Origin: Candidatus Euphemobacter frigidus
Lineage (GTDB): Bacteria; Auribacterota; Erginobacteria; Erginobacterales; Erginobacteraceae
Length of the DNA stretch: 57,334 bases
Assembly (NCBI GenBank): GCA_030765805.1
Contig: JAVCDH010000080.1
Location: forward strand, 1 to 57,334
Reading direction: 5' to 3'
The notes under the pieces are model-generated. The model had not been told where the DNA came from, did not search any database, and saw only the letters and a list, made by a program, of their open reading frames with translations. This document shows positions 23,194 through 32,134 of this stretch, piece by piece. Every line of letters begins with the position of its first letter. Positions within the stretch are counted from its first letter, which is position 1. A program made the translations under genes and the position numbers.

Positions 23194-23727
23194 TCAGCTT
23201 GTCTGCACCATATCCCGGTAGAGTTTATCGTAATAGTCGAACACGTCTTCGAATGTCAGCCCCAGCAACTGCCCCAGCAGAACAAGCTCCTTAAAGATCG
23301 TCATATAAACATTTATACCCGAGATGTAATTTTCCGTAAAGAGGTCTCTTTTAAGATTGGCGATATTGTCGAACAGGGATAAGAATATATCAACGATAGT
23401 CTCCTGAGGTTCCTTGGTGACGGAGTCGATCAGTTCTTTCACGCTGAAGTTAATGACGTTGTAGTGATTGTCATTTCCGATGGAAATGAGGAATTTGAAG
23501 CATTCAACATAGCGGATAATCAATTTCCTCTTGTCCACCTCCCTCATCTCCCGGGGATACTTATAGCATTTCGTTAAGTTGGCCAGTTCACCGGTCTTCA
23601 CCTCCAGGGCGAGGATCTGGGTTTTAATCAGATGTTGCCGGTCGAGAAGCGGTCCGTCCTGCTGGCACGTTCTCCGTATCTCGTTATCGATGATATTCTG
23701 AATCTTGAATAAATACTTCAATCTCAT
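23194..23727 (-). CDS. Dimeric-type dUTP diphosphatase (MazG/all-alpha NTP-PPase superfamily)
   Basis: 177 residues, nearly all helical. LFKIQNIIDNEI at the start, LEVKTGELANLTKCYKYPRE (family: ELGELANE..cFK.W), YVECFKFLISIGND and the closing LLGQLLGLTFEDVFDYYDKL follow the dUTPase_2 pattern. It would hydrolyse dUTP to dUMP and PPi. The first acidic motif is slightly altered compared with the usual E-x-x-E, so activity is likely but not certain. It lies 38 bp downstream of the decarboxylase beta subunit and 76 bp before birA. Assigned from family memory. Confidence 0.7.
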   Translation of the reverse strand: MRLKYLFKIQNIIDNEIRRTCQQDGPLLDRQHLIKTQILALEVKTGELANLTKCYKYPREMREVDKRKLIIRYVECFKFLISIGNDNHYNVINFSVKELIDSVTKEPQETIVDIFLSLFDNIANLKRDLFTENYISGINVYMTIFKELVLLGQLLGLTFEDVFDYYDKLYRDMVQTS

Positions 23728-23765
23728 TGAAAATTTTCCTCGAAAAATATTGTTGGTGACATTTC

Positions 23766-24899
23766 TTAACCGAATAATGCCAGCATCACGCCGGCCACCA
23801 CCGCCGCCCCGATGGCCCCGGCGACATTGGGACCCATCGCGTGCATGAGAAGGAAGTTCGAGGGGTTCGCTTCATGGCCGAGTTTCTGGGAGACCCGGGC
23901 CGACATCGGGATCGCGGATACCCCCGCTGAGCCGATCAGGGGGTTCACCTTGCCTCCGGAGATCTTATTCATCAGCTTGGCGAGCAGGACCCCCGCTGCC
24001 GTTCCGACCGCGAAAGCGAGCAACCCCAGTATAATGATCATGATCGTCTGGAGGGTTAAGAAATGCTCCGCTGTCGCGCAGGCTCCCACCGCGAGACCGA
24101 GAAAAAGCATGACCATGTTCATCAACGCGTTTGAGACCGTGGCCTTCAATCTCTCCACTACCAGTGATTCTTTCAGCAGGTTTCCCAGCATCAACATGCC
24201 GATTAATGTCGCCGCCGGGGGAACAATTAAAGCAACTACCAGGGTTACCATGAGGGGAAATAGTATTTTTTCAGTCCGGGAGACCGGCCGCAGTTGCTCC
24301 ATTCTGATTCTTCGTTCTTTTTTGGTAGTTAACGCCTTCATTATCGGAGGCTGAATAATGGGAACGAGCGCCATATAGGAGTAAGCCGCGATCGCGATCG
24401 CGCCCAGAAGATGGGGAGCTAGCTTATTGGCCAACCAGATAGAGATAGGACCGGAAGCGCCCCCGATAATGCCGATCGCGCCGGCCTCCTGCCCATTGAA
24501 TCCCAGCAGGATAGCTCCAAAGAAGGTGGCGAATATGCCAAATTGAGCCGCCGCCCCCAGAAGCAGGGACTTGGGCTCAGCAATCAGCGGCCCGAAATCA
24601 ATCATGGCGCCGATCCCGGCGAAGACAATCGGGGGCCAGATCCCCAGCCGGTTTCCCAGGTAAAAATACCAGAGCAATCCTCCCGCTTCTCCACTCCCGC
24701 CGCCGGGGTCCATCATCCCGGCAAAAGGGAGATTGGCCAGGAACATCCCGAACGCGATCGGGATTAACAATAAAGGCTCAAACCCTTTCTTGATGCCCAG
24801 ATAAAAGAGGAGAAAGGCGATACCGATCATTATCGCCTGGCCGCCGCTCAGTCCCATAAATCCCATGCTCTGTAAAAATGTGTGAATCATTTCAAGCAT
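23766..24899 (-). CDS. Sodium-pump decarboxylase beta subunit (OadB/MmdB/GcdB family)
   Basis: 377 residues, polytopic. Family landmarks: [52 protein letters not shown] and [17 protein letters not shown]. This subunit decarboxylates carboxybiotin and couples it to Na+ export. The normally invariant GGADGP motif (its Asp is Asp203 in Klebsiella OadB, needed for Na+ and catalysis) reads GGASGP here, and the later IGSA reads IGAA. Ion coupling may thus differ or be lost. It follows the carrier gene by 51 bp. Which CoA ester or keto acid is decarboxylated depends on the alpha subunit upstream. Confidence 0.93.
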   Translation of the reverse strand: MLEMIHTFLQSMGFMGLSGGQAIMIGIAFLLFYLGIKKGFEPLLLIPIAFGMFLANLPFAGMMDPGGGSGEAGGLLWYFYLGNRLGIWPPIVFAGIGAMIDFGPLIAEPKSLLLGAAAQFGIFATFFGAILLGFNGQEAGAIGIIGGASGPISIWLANKLAPHLLGAIAIAAYSYMALVPIIQPPIMKALTTKKERRIRMEQLRPVSRTEKILFPLMVTLVVALIVPPAATLIGMLMLGNLLKESLVVERLKATVSNALMNMVMLFLGLAVGACATAEHFLTLQTIMIIILGLLAFAVGTAAGVLLAKLMNKISGGKVNPLIGSAGVSAIPMSARVSQKLGHEANPSNFLLMHAMGPNVAGAIGAAVVAGVMLALFG

Positions 24900-24950
24900 G
24901 ATATTTTTCCCGGCGGCAGGAAGCTCATGGAGAGCATTGGCTTCCGCGGT

Positions 24951-25340
24951 TTATTCCAGGACCAGCAAGAGATCGCCCGTGCTGACTGAATCGCCTTTTT
25001 TAACTTTTATCGAGCTGACCTTGCCGTCCGCCGGTGACGGGATTTCGTTCTCCATCTTCATGGCTTCCAGAACGACAAGAGTCTGTCCCCGGGTGACCGC
25101 GTCTCCCTCCGTTACTTTGATGGCGAGTATGGTTCCCGGCAGGGGTGAGTTAACCATGGCTTTAGAACCGCTCGGAAACGGGGGGCGGGAGGTAGGCATT
25201 GCCACGGGTTGAGGGATGCCCTGAACCGGGGGCGGTGATTTGGGGAGGACCGGTTTTGGCGGCGAAGCCGGCGAGGTTCCCTCCTCTTCCACTTCAACCT
25301 GATAACTTTTCCCGTTAACTCTTATTTTAAATATTTTCAT
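24951..25340 (-). CDS. Biotin carrier subunit of sodium-pump decarboxylase
   Basis: 129 residues. An N-terminal MKIFKIRVNGKSYQVEVEE strand region, a Pro/Ala-rich linker (about 21-60), then a biotinyl domain with Lys95 in LEAMKMENEI. This is the MmdC/GcdC arrangement, with carrier separate from the carboxyltransferase. Its ATG touches the preceding gamma-subunit stop by one base. It is biotinylated by the BirA encoded 2 kb downstream. Confidence 0.93.
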   Translation of the reverse strand: MKIFKIRVNGKSYQVEVEEEGTSPASPPKPVLPKSPPPVQGIPQPVAMPTSRPPFPSGSKAMVNSPLPGTILAIKVTEGDAVTRGQTLVVLEAMKMENEIPSPADGKVSSIKVKKGDSVSTGDLLLVLE

Positions 25341-25741
25341 TACCGTTCTCCTCGTTCTAGTAATTGCTCAATCCGGCCTACTCTTTCCCATTGGGGAATG
25401 TGGTCGATGGTTCTTTTTATTTTTGTTACCCGCAAGTGTCTTCCGGTTGTTTCTCGGCCGGCCGCTATCGCCGCTGAAATAACCGCGGCAATTAATGATT
25501 CGTCTTCCCGTCCGCCTTCTTTTAAAGGACCGGGAATGGGAATAAGAGTGGCAAAGTCTTCCTTCTTCGGTTTCTTCCGGCAGGCTCGAGAGAGCAATAT
25601 CGTGAACCAGCAGACCACCGCCAGGATGATAAAAGTTATGACCATTCCCAGTACGGTAAGAAAAAGGGAGGCGCTTATCTTCTCCACCAGAGGCATCCGA
25701 CCGAGCAACTCGGGGCTGATAAATTTGTCGAACATTGTCAT
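25340..25741 (-). CDS. Decarboxylase gamma/delta-type membrane anchor (OadG family)
   Basis: 133 residues. One strong transmembrane helix (about 22-50, SASLFLTVLGMVITFIILAV) followed by a basic patch and a soluble tail, including LIAAVISAAIAAG and RHLRVTKIKR. OadG-like subunits hold the carboxyltransferase to the membrane beta subunit. It starts 36 bp after the alpha subunit stop. Confidence 0.85.
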   Translation of the reverse strand: MTMFDKFISPELLGRMPLVEKISASLFLTVLGMVITFIILAVVCWFTILLSRACRKKPKKEDFATLIPIPGPLKEGGREDESLIAAVISAAIAAGRETTGRHLRVTKIKRTIDHIPQWERVGRIEQLLERGER

Positions 25742-25777
25742 GGTTTGGTTAGACCTTAATCAAAAAGGTTTTAAAAC

Positions 25778-27325
25778 TTAGAGGGGAATATTCCCATGTT
25801 TCTTGGCCGGCATATGTTCCCGTTTTGAAGCCAGCATGTCAAAGGCATTGATCAGCCGAATCCGTGATTCAGCCGGATCGATTACATCATCGATATAACC
25901 CAGCTCCGCCGCTATATAAGGGGTGGAGAATTTGTCCGTGTATTCCTTGATCTTTTCAATTCTCATGGCGGCCGGATCATCGGCTTGTTTGATCTCTTTT
26001 CGGAAGATGACATTGGCCGCTCCCGAGGGACCCATCACCGCGATTTCAGCTGTGGGCCAGGCCAAAGATATATCTCCTCCCAGGTGTTTGGAACCCATGG
26101 CGATGTAAGCCCCGCCATAGGCTTTCCTGACGATGAGAGTTACCAGCGGCACGGTCGCTTCGCTGTACGCGTAGAGCAATTTTGCTCCATGCCGGATGAT
26201 GCCCCCGTATTCCTGGTTTATGCCCGGCAAAAAGCCGGGCACATCAACGATTGTTAATATGGGGATATTGAACACGTCACAGGTCCGGACAAACCGGGCG
26301 GCTTTATCCGAAGCGTTAATATCCAGGCATCCGGCCAATGATTTCGGCTGATTGGCGACGACCCCAACGGTCCGTCCGTTCATCCGGACGAAACAGGTAA
26401 CTATATTGGTAGCGTAATACGGCTGGTATTCAAAATAATCCCCCTGATCGACTATCCGGGAGATTACATCTTTCATGTCGAAGGGCTTGTTTTTGTTGTC
26501 GGGGATAGTGGTGTTCAGTTCCGGTATCAGCCGGTTCGGGTCATCGTCATTCTCCGCCGGAGGGGTGACCTCGGTGTTATTGGAAGGAAGAAAACTTAGC
26601 AGCCTTCTTATCTGAGCCAGGCATTCTTCATCATTAGAAGAGATAAAGGTGGCTACCCCGCTGACACTGCTGTGGGTCATCGCCCCTCCCAGTTCCGCCG
26701 CCGAGACCTCTTCCCCGGTGACCGCCTTGATCACCTGGGGTCCGGTGATAAACATCTTGCTGGGTCCCTCCACCATCATGACAAAATCGGTCAGGGCGGG
26801 AGAGTAAACCGCCCCTCCGGCGCAGGGACCCATAATTACCGATATCTGCGGTATCACCCCGGAAGCCCGGGTATTTCGATAAAAAATATCCCCGTACCCG
26901 CGGAGGGAGTTCACTCCCTCCTGGATCCGGGCTCCTCCGGAGTCATTTATTCCCACCACCGGCGCGCCCACTTTAAGAGCGTTATCCTGGACTTTGCAGA
27001 TTTTTTGAGCGTGCATCTCTCCCAGGGAACCGCCGATAACGGTAAAATCCTGGGCGAAAGCGTAAACCAATCTTCCGTCTACCTGACCGTAACCGGTAAC
27101 CACGCCTTCACCGGGTATCTCCTTCTTCTCCATTCCGAAGTTAACGCACCGGTGCTTGACGAAAGCATCCATCTCTACGAAAGTCCCTTCGTCAAACAGA
27201 AGCGCCAGCCTCTCTCGGGCGGTCAATTTCCCTTTTTCGTGTTGTTTCTGGATTCTGGCCTCTCCCCCCCCGAGCATAATTTTTTCCTTCCGCTCGCGGA
27301 GATCCTTGTATTTATTTATATTCAT
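25778..27325 (-). CDS. mmdA: Acyl-CoA carboxyltransferase subunit (MmdA/PccB-like)
   Basis: 515 residues with two crotonase-type carboxyltransferase domains: [63 protein letters not shown], then [20 protein letters not shown] and [18 protein letters not shown]. This is the pattern of methylmalonyl-CoA decarboxylase alpha or propionyl-CoA carboxylase beta. With a beta, an OadG-like and a carrier subunit in the next three genes it is best read as methylmalonyl-CoA decarboxylase. A related CoA ester such as malonyl- or glutaconyl-CoA cannot be excluded, and fabD directly upstream makes malonyl-CoA worth considering. Confidence 0.92.
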   Translation of the reverse strand: MNINKYKDLRERKEKIMLGGGEARIQKQHEKGKLTARERLALLFDEGTFVEMDAFVKHRCVNFGMEKKEIPGEGVVTGYGQVDGRLVYAFAQDFTVIGGSLGEMHAQKICKVQDNALKVGAPVVGINDSGGARIQEGVNSLRGYGDIFYRNTRASGVIPQISVIMGPCAGGAVYSPALTDFVMMVEGPSKMFITGPQVIKAVTGEEVSAAELGGAMTHSSVSGVATFISSNDEECLAQIRRLLSFLPSNNTEVTPPAENDDDPNRLIPELNTTIPDNKNKPFDMKDVISRIVDQGDYFEYQPYYATNIVTCFVRMNGRTVGVVANQPKSLAGCLDINASDKAARFVRTCDVFNIPILTIVDVPGFLPGINQEYGGIIRHGAKLLYAYSEATVPLVTLIVRKAYGGAYIAMGSKHLGGDISLAWPTAEIAVMGPSGAANVIFRKEIKQADDPAAMRIEKIKEYTDKFSTPYIAAELGYIDDVIDPAESRIRLINAFDMLASKREHMPAKKHGNIPL

Positions 27326-27381
27326 GATCTTCCTTTCTTCTCTACCGGTGTTTAAAAGTAAGGTTCTCAGTTATTGCTGAA

Positions 27382-28317
27382 CTAACCCTGCCGGAGTTTA
27401 TCAGCCAAAGCATCGATTGATTCCGGTCTTTCCACCGGGCTGCAGGCAACCTCCCGGTTGGTTTTCCGCATCAGCCCGGTCAGGACTTTACCGGGACCGA
27501 CCTCGACAAAAGTATCAATTCCCTGGAGAATCATGGACTGAACGGAGTCGGACCAGCGCACGGGACCATTGACCTGCTTGATAAGATTTTGGCGGATCTC
27601 TTCCGCTTCGGTTTCGGGCTGGGCGGTGAAGTTGGCTATCACCGGTACTGAAGTATCTCTAATTTCCACTCTCTCCAGTTCCGGCTGGAATTTTTGCGCT
27701 ACCGGGTCCATCAGGGATGAGTGAAAAGGGGCGCTTACCGGCAGGGAAACGGCTCTCTTCGCGCCCTGGTTCTGGGCCAGCTCGATGGCTTTGTCGATAG
27801 CGGTTTTCTCGCCTGAGATAACTATCTGAACGGGGGAATTATAGTTTACCGCCTGAACGATGCCGGCGGAGCTCGCTTGCCGGCATATCTCTTCTACCGC
27901 CGGGGCGGAAAGACCGATGATGGCGGCCATTCCCCCCTCAATGGTTTTAGTGGCTTCGTACATCAACTGACCGCGGATTCTCACCAACTGTACGGCTTCA
28001 GTAAAGGATAGTGAATCGGCGGCGGCAAGAGCGCTGTATTCCCCCAGACTATGGCCCGCCACCATCTCCGGCTTGATTCCTTTTTCTTTGAGGATTTCGA
28101 AGACAATAGTACTTACGGCAAGAATGGCCGGCTGGGTATTATAAGTCTGGGTTAAATCCTCTTCCGGGCCATCAATGCAGAGCCGGCTCAGAGAGAACCC
28201 CAGCACCTCGTCGGCTTGAGAAAATAATTTCTTCCCGATCTCGGTCTGGATAAGATCCTTTCCCATACCGACATACTGTGACCCCTGGCCGGGAAAAATA
28301 AACGCGATTCTGCTCAT
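27382..28317 (-). CDS. fabD: Malonyl-CoA:ACP transacylase
   Basis: 311 residues with FPGQGSQYVGMGKDL, catalytic Ser90 in GHSLGEYSAL, the acyl-binding Arg in VRIRGQLM and His in PFHSSLM. It makes malonyl-ACP for FabH and FabF encoded 10 kb away on the other strand. It heads the minus-strand run that continues into the decarboxylase genes, 56 bp away. AAGGGGG precedes the ATG. Confidence 0.96.
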   Translation of the reverse strand: MSRIAFIFPGQGSQYVGMGKDLIQTEIGKKLFSQADEVLGFSLSRLCIDGPEEDLTQTYNTQPAILAVSTIVFEILKEKGIKPEMVAGHSLGEYSALAAADSLSFTEAVQLVRIRGQLMYEATKTIEGGMAAIIGLSAPAVEEICRQASSAGIVQAVNYNSPVQIVISGEKTAIDKAIELAQNQGAKRAVSLPVSAPFHSSLMDPVAQKFQPELERVEIRDTSVPVIANFTAQPETEAEEIRQNLIKQVNGPVRWSDSVQSMILQGIDTFVEVGPGKVLTGLMRKTNREVACSPVERPESIDALADKLRQG

Positions 28318-28390
28318 TCTGATCCCCCTTTAAATAATAAATAATTTTATTGATTCACCTTGAGCAAATTAGCATGATGATGGAATAGTA

Positions 28391-28419
28391 ACAATACAGG
28401 CAAAAAAACTTTTAAACAA
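28391..28419 (-). promoter_or_regulatory. Possible promoter for fabD-mmdA run
   Basis: Minus-strand TTGTTT and TATTGT with 17 bp spacing, about 75 bp upstream of the fabD ATG in AT-rich sequence. The -35 box is imperfect. Confidence 0.4.
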
Positions 28420-28449
28420 CTAAATTTTTTTACCTGCTTTCTTTCTGTC

Positions 28450-29304
28450 CTATCGCCTTCGGGAAATCCAGATAGCGAAGATCATCAAGCCCCCCCCCAG
28501 CATCAAGCGAGGAAGATCCGTACTTTCTCCGAAGACGAGCAGGGAGACGGTAACGGCCAGCGGGATCTTCAAGTTATTGAAGACCGCCAGTGTCCCGGCA
28601 TCGGTCAGCACCGCTCCTTTATTCCACCAGAAGAAGCAAAGACCGGATGCCAGGACACCGAGATAGAGGAGCGTGCCGGCCTGTTGAAGATCCAGCCCGG
28701 CCAGGCTTCCCCACCCCCCGGTCAGTGTCGTGGCCAGGGCGGTCACCGCCGCCGCGCCCAGATAAAGGAGGGCGTAGACCTGGTGATCCTTGAGATGGGC
28801 GAAGGCGGGGCGGAGCCGCTTATATTCGATCTGGCCGTAAGCGAAGCATAGGTTTGAGATCTGCATAAAGAGGAACCCGGTCAGAATCCCATCCCGGCCG
28901 ATTCTCTGGTAGGTGATGACCGCGGCGCCGAGGACCGCCAGGGCCGCCGCCAGAAGGCTCCGACTCCGGAAGCGCCGCGTGCGGAGATCGTGGAACAGGG
29001 TTACGTAGAGCGGCGTGAAGATGGTAAAGAGCGCGACCTGGTACGCCTCCAGGTACCGGAAGGCCTGGAGATAAGTTATGTACATCAGTCCGTATTGAAC
29101 GATCCCGATGATGAACAACCGCCCCGCGACCGGTCGGGGCACTCGTTTCAATCGGAGAAAGGGCAGAAAGACCGGCAGGGCGATAGCCATCCGGGCCCAG
29201 GCGATGAAGGTAGGGTCAACCCCCGCCAGGCTCCCGATCAGGTAGGTCTTGATCAATCCGAAGGAGAAAGCCCAGATCAAAGAAACAACAATAAGATAAA
29301 TCAT
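28450..29304 (-). CDS. EamA-family (DMT superfamily) transporter
   Basis: 284 residues with about ten hydrophobic helices in two EamA repeats. Conserved FGLIKTYLIGSL... at the start, QAFRYLEAYQVALFTIFTPLYV in repeat 1 and GTLAVFNNLKIPLAVTVSLLVFGE in repeat 2. Inner-membrane exporter or importer of metabolites; substrate unpredictable. It is alone between two intergenic regions and transcribed away from ptb-buk. Confidence 0.9.
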   Translation of the reverse strand: MIYLIVVSLIWAFSFGLIKTYLIGSLAGVDPTFIAWARMAIALPVFLPFLRLKRVPRPVAGRLFIIGIVQYGLMYITYLQAFRYLEAYQVALFTIFTPLYVTLFHDLRTRRFRSRSLLAAALAVLGAAVITYQRIGRDGILTGFLFMQISNLCFAYGQIEYKRLRPAFAHLKDHQVYALLYLGAAAVTALATTLTGGWGSLAGLDLQQAGTLLYLGVLASGLCFFWWNKGAVLTDAGTLAVFNNLKIPLAVTVSLLVFGESTDLPRLMLGGGLMIFAIWISRRR

Positions 29305-29310
29305 AGGGAA

Positions 29311-29391
29311 CGGTCTTGATTATTGAACTAATTGTTCAACTATATCAGATAACCGGAAGCAGTCAAAAAATTAGTTCAATAATCCAGACCG
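29311..29391. promoter_or_regulatory. Long inverted repeat with operator-like core
   Basis: Arms CGGTCTTGATTATTGAACTA and TAGTTCAATAATCCAGACCG (about 23 bp, one mismatch) face each other between the divergent EamA and ptb-buk genes. The left arm also overlaps TTGAAC-TAATT-GTTCAA (29323-29339), the size of a homodimer operator. It may be a terminator, cruciform or regulator site. Confidence 0.5.
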
Positions 29392-29415
29392 CCCCTTATT
29401 ATTTGATAAAAAATA

Positions 29416-29445
29416 TTTACCCTGGGGTGGAGGTGGTGTTATTAT
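29416..29445 (+). promoter_or_regulatory. Possible ptb-buk promoter
   Basis: TTTACC and TATTAT with 18 bp spacing, 37 bp upstream of the ptb-buk ATG, just after the inverted repeat. Motif-only assignment. Confidence 0.35.
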
Positions 29446-29481
29446 TTCGTATTATTTGTAACTAAGAATCAAGGAGCCGTT

Positions 29482-31623
29482 ATGCGGCCGGACAGAAAAA
29501 GACGAAATCAAGATGACCCGGGTATATTGAAGTCGGTCGCCGACCTGGTGGCTATTGCCGGGAAACTTCCCCCTTCGACCGTGGTCATACCCGGCGGTGA
29601 CCGGCTGGAAGATCTGCGGCTGGTCGAAGCGGCCCGGGATCACGGAATTGTCGATCGGATTATCCTGGTTGGTGATAGAGACGCGATTGTCAGTGCTATC
29701 GATGAGATAGGGATTGAGATCAGAAGGAAGAATATCGTGGCGGTCCGGACCGCCGAGGAGACGGCCGCAATTACCGTTGACCTCGTCAAGGCCGGTGAGG
29801 CGGATATCGTGCTTAAGGGCAATATCTCCACCCCGGTCATAAACCGTGCCCTCCGACCCCTGGCGGTTCGTTCAACAGTCAGCCTGGCGACTATCTTCGA
29901 CGCCGCGCCGATCTCCGATGGTCGTCCGATGATTCTTACCGACGCCGGGTTTACGACCGTCTGTAACTTCGGCCGGATGGTTGACCTGATCGACAACGCG
30001 GTCGATCTCGCCCAGATAGTAATGGGGATCAAGCGCCCCCGGGTGGCGATCCTCTCGGCTAACGAGAAGCAGATCCCCTCCCTTCCCTCCACCTACCTGG
30101 GAGCCCAACTCTCTCAACGGAAATGGCCGGACGCGATTGTTTATGGTCCTCTCTCCTTCGACCTGGCTACCGATCCCGAGTCCGTGGCGATGAAAGGGTT
30201 GCCTTCCCATCCAGCCGGACGGGAGGTGGCCGGGCGGGCGGACATCCTGGTCTGCCCGGGGATCGATACCGCCAATGTTCTCTATAAGACTATTGCCGCG
30301 CTGAATAAATACGGCCAGGCTTCGCTGGCCGGCATTACCGTTGGCTTTCCCTTTCCCTATATTATTCTTTCCCGTTCGGATACACTGGAGACACGCCTGG
30401 TTTCGATCGCTCTCTGCAGCGTCTTCGCCCAGCGGGTCCGCCGGTGGGAGGCGGCCCACCCCCGCCCGGCAAAAAAAACCGCCGGTAAGGTACCCCGGAT
30501 CCTGGTCTATAACCCGGGCTCCACCTCAATAAAGATGGCTTTGTTTTCCGGCGACCACGCTCTTCACTCGACCGAGGTCGCCGCTTTGATTCCCCCGGCC
30601 GGGAGCCGGGCTAAAGGCGATAAGATCGCCGCTGATCTGGCCCGCCAAGCCGGTGAGATCATTCGCGGATGGGGTGTCCGGCGAATCGACGCTATCGCCG
30701 CCCGGGGGGGATTTCTTCCCCGACCGGTGAAAAAATTAGCCGGAGGTGTCTATACCGTAGCAGAGCAGCGGGGCAAGCGGATTGTGGTGGACGAAAAGAT
30801 CGTCTCGGCTGTACTCGACCGACCGGAGAAGAAGCACGCCAGCAATTTCGGCATACCGGTAGCGGCGGCTCTAGCCCGGAAGTTCAAAGTTCCCGCCTAT
30901 ATTGTTGATCCGGTGGTAGTCGATGAGTTCTCCCTGGAGGCCGAGGTCTCCGGCTACGCGGGCGTCGTCCGCCGCTCCACCGCCCATGCTCTCAGCGTGA
31001 AAGCGGCCGCGCGCCGGGCCGCCGGTGAGATCGGGCGGCCGCTGGAAGATATCAACCTGGTGGTCGCCCACCTGGGCGGCGGGATAACAGTTGCGGCGAT
31101 CAGAGGGGGGAAGATGGTGGACAATACAATAGCGTTCCTCGGAGAAGGGCCGTTTACTCCCCGAAGAACCGGCCGCCTGCCAATGGCGGAGTTGATCGAG
31201 ATCTGCTACTCGGGGCGGTTTTCCAAAGATGAGCTGATCGCAGAACTAACCGAACGGGGCGGCCTCCGGTCGTATCTGGGTGAAGATCGCATGGAGGTGA
31301 TTGAAGATCGGATTGCCGACGGCGATAGAAAGGCGGAACGTATAATTGAGGCGATGATCTACCAAGTTGCGAAAGAGATCGGGGCGATGTTCGTGGCCGC
31401 GGGGTGTGATGTGGAGGCGATCGTATTGACCGGCGGACTGGCCCGAAACAAGCGGGTACGTTCAGGTGTCCGGAGCCTTGTCAGACAACTGGCGCCGGTG
31501 ATGATCTTTGAAGGCTCTCTCGAGATGGAAGCGCTGGCGACCGGTGTGGCAGCCGTTCTCTCGGGGCGCCGCCGCGCGCGATCTTATCGCCCACCGGGAA
31601 GGAGAAAACAATATCATGAATAA
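29482..31623 (+). CDS. Fused phosphate butyryltransferase-butyrate kinase
   Basis: 713 residues. Residues 1-335 match the PTA_PTB fold (TVVIPGGDRLEDLRLVEAA, GEADIVLKGNIST, ILTDAGFTTVCN, VYGPLSFDLATDPESV, ADILVCPGIDTANVLYK). From about 338 an ASKHA kinase of the butyrate-kinase group follows (RILVYNPGSTSIKMALF, RGGFLPRP, NFGIPVAAALARKF, VVAHLGGGITVAAI, VLTGGLARNKRVR). The two steps acyl-CoA to acyl-phosphate to acid plus ATP are normally separate genes; here one reading frame joins them. AAGGAG precedes the ATG. Acyl length is not predictable; butyrate or branched acids are usual. The stop overlaps the ACT-domain gene by 8 bp. No frameshift or stop lies near the junction. Confidence 0.93.
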   Translation: MRPDRKRRNQDDPGILKSVADLVAIAGKLPPSTVVIPGGDRLEDLRLVEAARDHGIVDRIILVGDRDAIVSAIDEIGIEIRRKNIVAVRTAEETAAITVDLVKAGEADIVLKGNISTPVINRALRPLAVRSTVSLATIFDAAPISDGRPMILTDAGFTTVCNFGRMVDLIDNAVDLAQIVMGIKRPRVAILSANEKQIPSLPSTYLGAQLSQRKWPDAIVYGPLSFDLATDPESVAMKGLPSHPAGREVAGRADILVCPGIDTANVLYKTIAALNKYGQASLAGITVGFPFPYIILSRSDTLETRLVSIALCSVFAQRVRRWEAAHPRPAKKTAGKVPRILVYNPGSTSIKMALFSGDHALHSTEVAALIPPAGSRAKGDKIAADLARQAGEIIRGWGVRRIDAIAARGGFLPRPVKKLAGGVYTVAEQRGKRIVVDEKIVSAVLDRPEKKHASNFGIPVAAALARKFKVPAYIVDPVVVDEFSLEAEVSGYAGVVRRSTAHALSVKAAARRAAGEIGRPLEDINLVVAHLGGGITVAAIRGGKMVDNTIAFLGEGPFTPRRTGRLPMAELIEICYSGRFSKDELIAELTERGGLRSYLGEDRMEVIEDRIADGDRKAERIIEAMIYQVAKEIGAMFVAAGCDVEAIVLTGGLARNKRVRSGVRSLVRQLAPVMIFEGSLEMEALATGVAAVLSGRRRARSYRPPGRRKQYHE

Positions 31624-32107
31624 AAATAAAAAGGAGAAACGCCACTGGGTCTTCCGGGCGCATGTCTTTGACCGGGCTGGCGCGTTGACCAGTATTGCCT
31701 CGGCCTTCAGTAACGAGGGGATCAGCATCGATACCGTGGTCGGCCATGGGATAGAAAAGCAGGCCGGGATCGACGGGAGCGTCGTCATGACCTTCCACTG
31801 CAGCGAAGAGGAAAAGGATATCATGGTCCGCAAGGTCAAGCGGCTCAGCAAGGTTAAGTCTTTAGAGGAACATCTCTACGAATCGCAAAGCCTGCGGAAA
31901 TCGGCCATTATCCGGACCACCCGGAAGCTGACCCCGCGTGACGTGGCGGGGGAGACTTCATTTCTGACCAGTGAACTGGTCAAGTCGGGCCCGCGCGGTT
32001 TCACCTACTTCCTGGCCGCCTCGCCAAGTGAACTCGACCCGATCCTCGTTCAACTGGAGGGCGCCGGCGTGATCACGGATATTGTCTATTCCATTGCAGG
32101 GCTATAA
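31616..32107 (+). CDS. ACT-domain protein, IlvH-like size
   Basis: 163 residues. An ACT domain at about 9-80 (KRHWVFRAHVFDRAGALTSI, SNEGISIDTVVGHG, SVVMTFHCSEEE) and a second half of about 80 residues resembling the small subunit of acetolactate synthase. No large subunit is nearby. The ATG at 31616 has GAAGGAG in front and overlaps the ptb-buk stop by 8 bp; the longer frame lies inside ptb-buk. ACT domains bind amino acids, so it may sense a branched-chain amino acid and act on its neighbours; that is inference. Confidence 0.75.
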   Translation: MNKNKKEKRHWVFRAHVFDRAGALTSIASAFSNEGISIDTVVGHGIEKQAGIDGSVVMTFHCSEEEKDIMVRKVKRLSKVKSLEEHLYESQSLRKSAIIRTTRKLTPRDVAGETSFLTSELVKSGPRGFTYFLAASPSELDPILVQLEGAGVITDIVYSIAGL

Positions 32108-32134
32108 CCGAAAACTCAAAAAAGGATAGTCATT

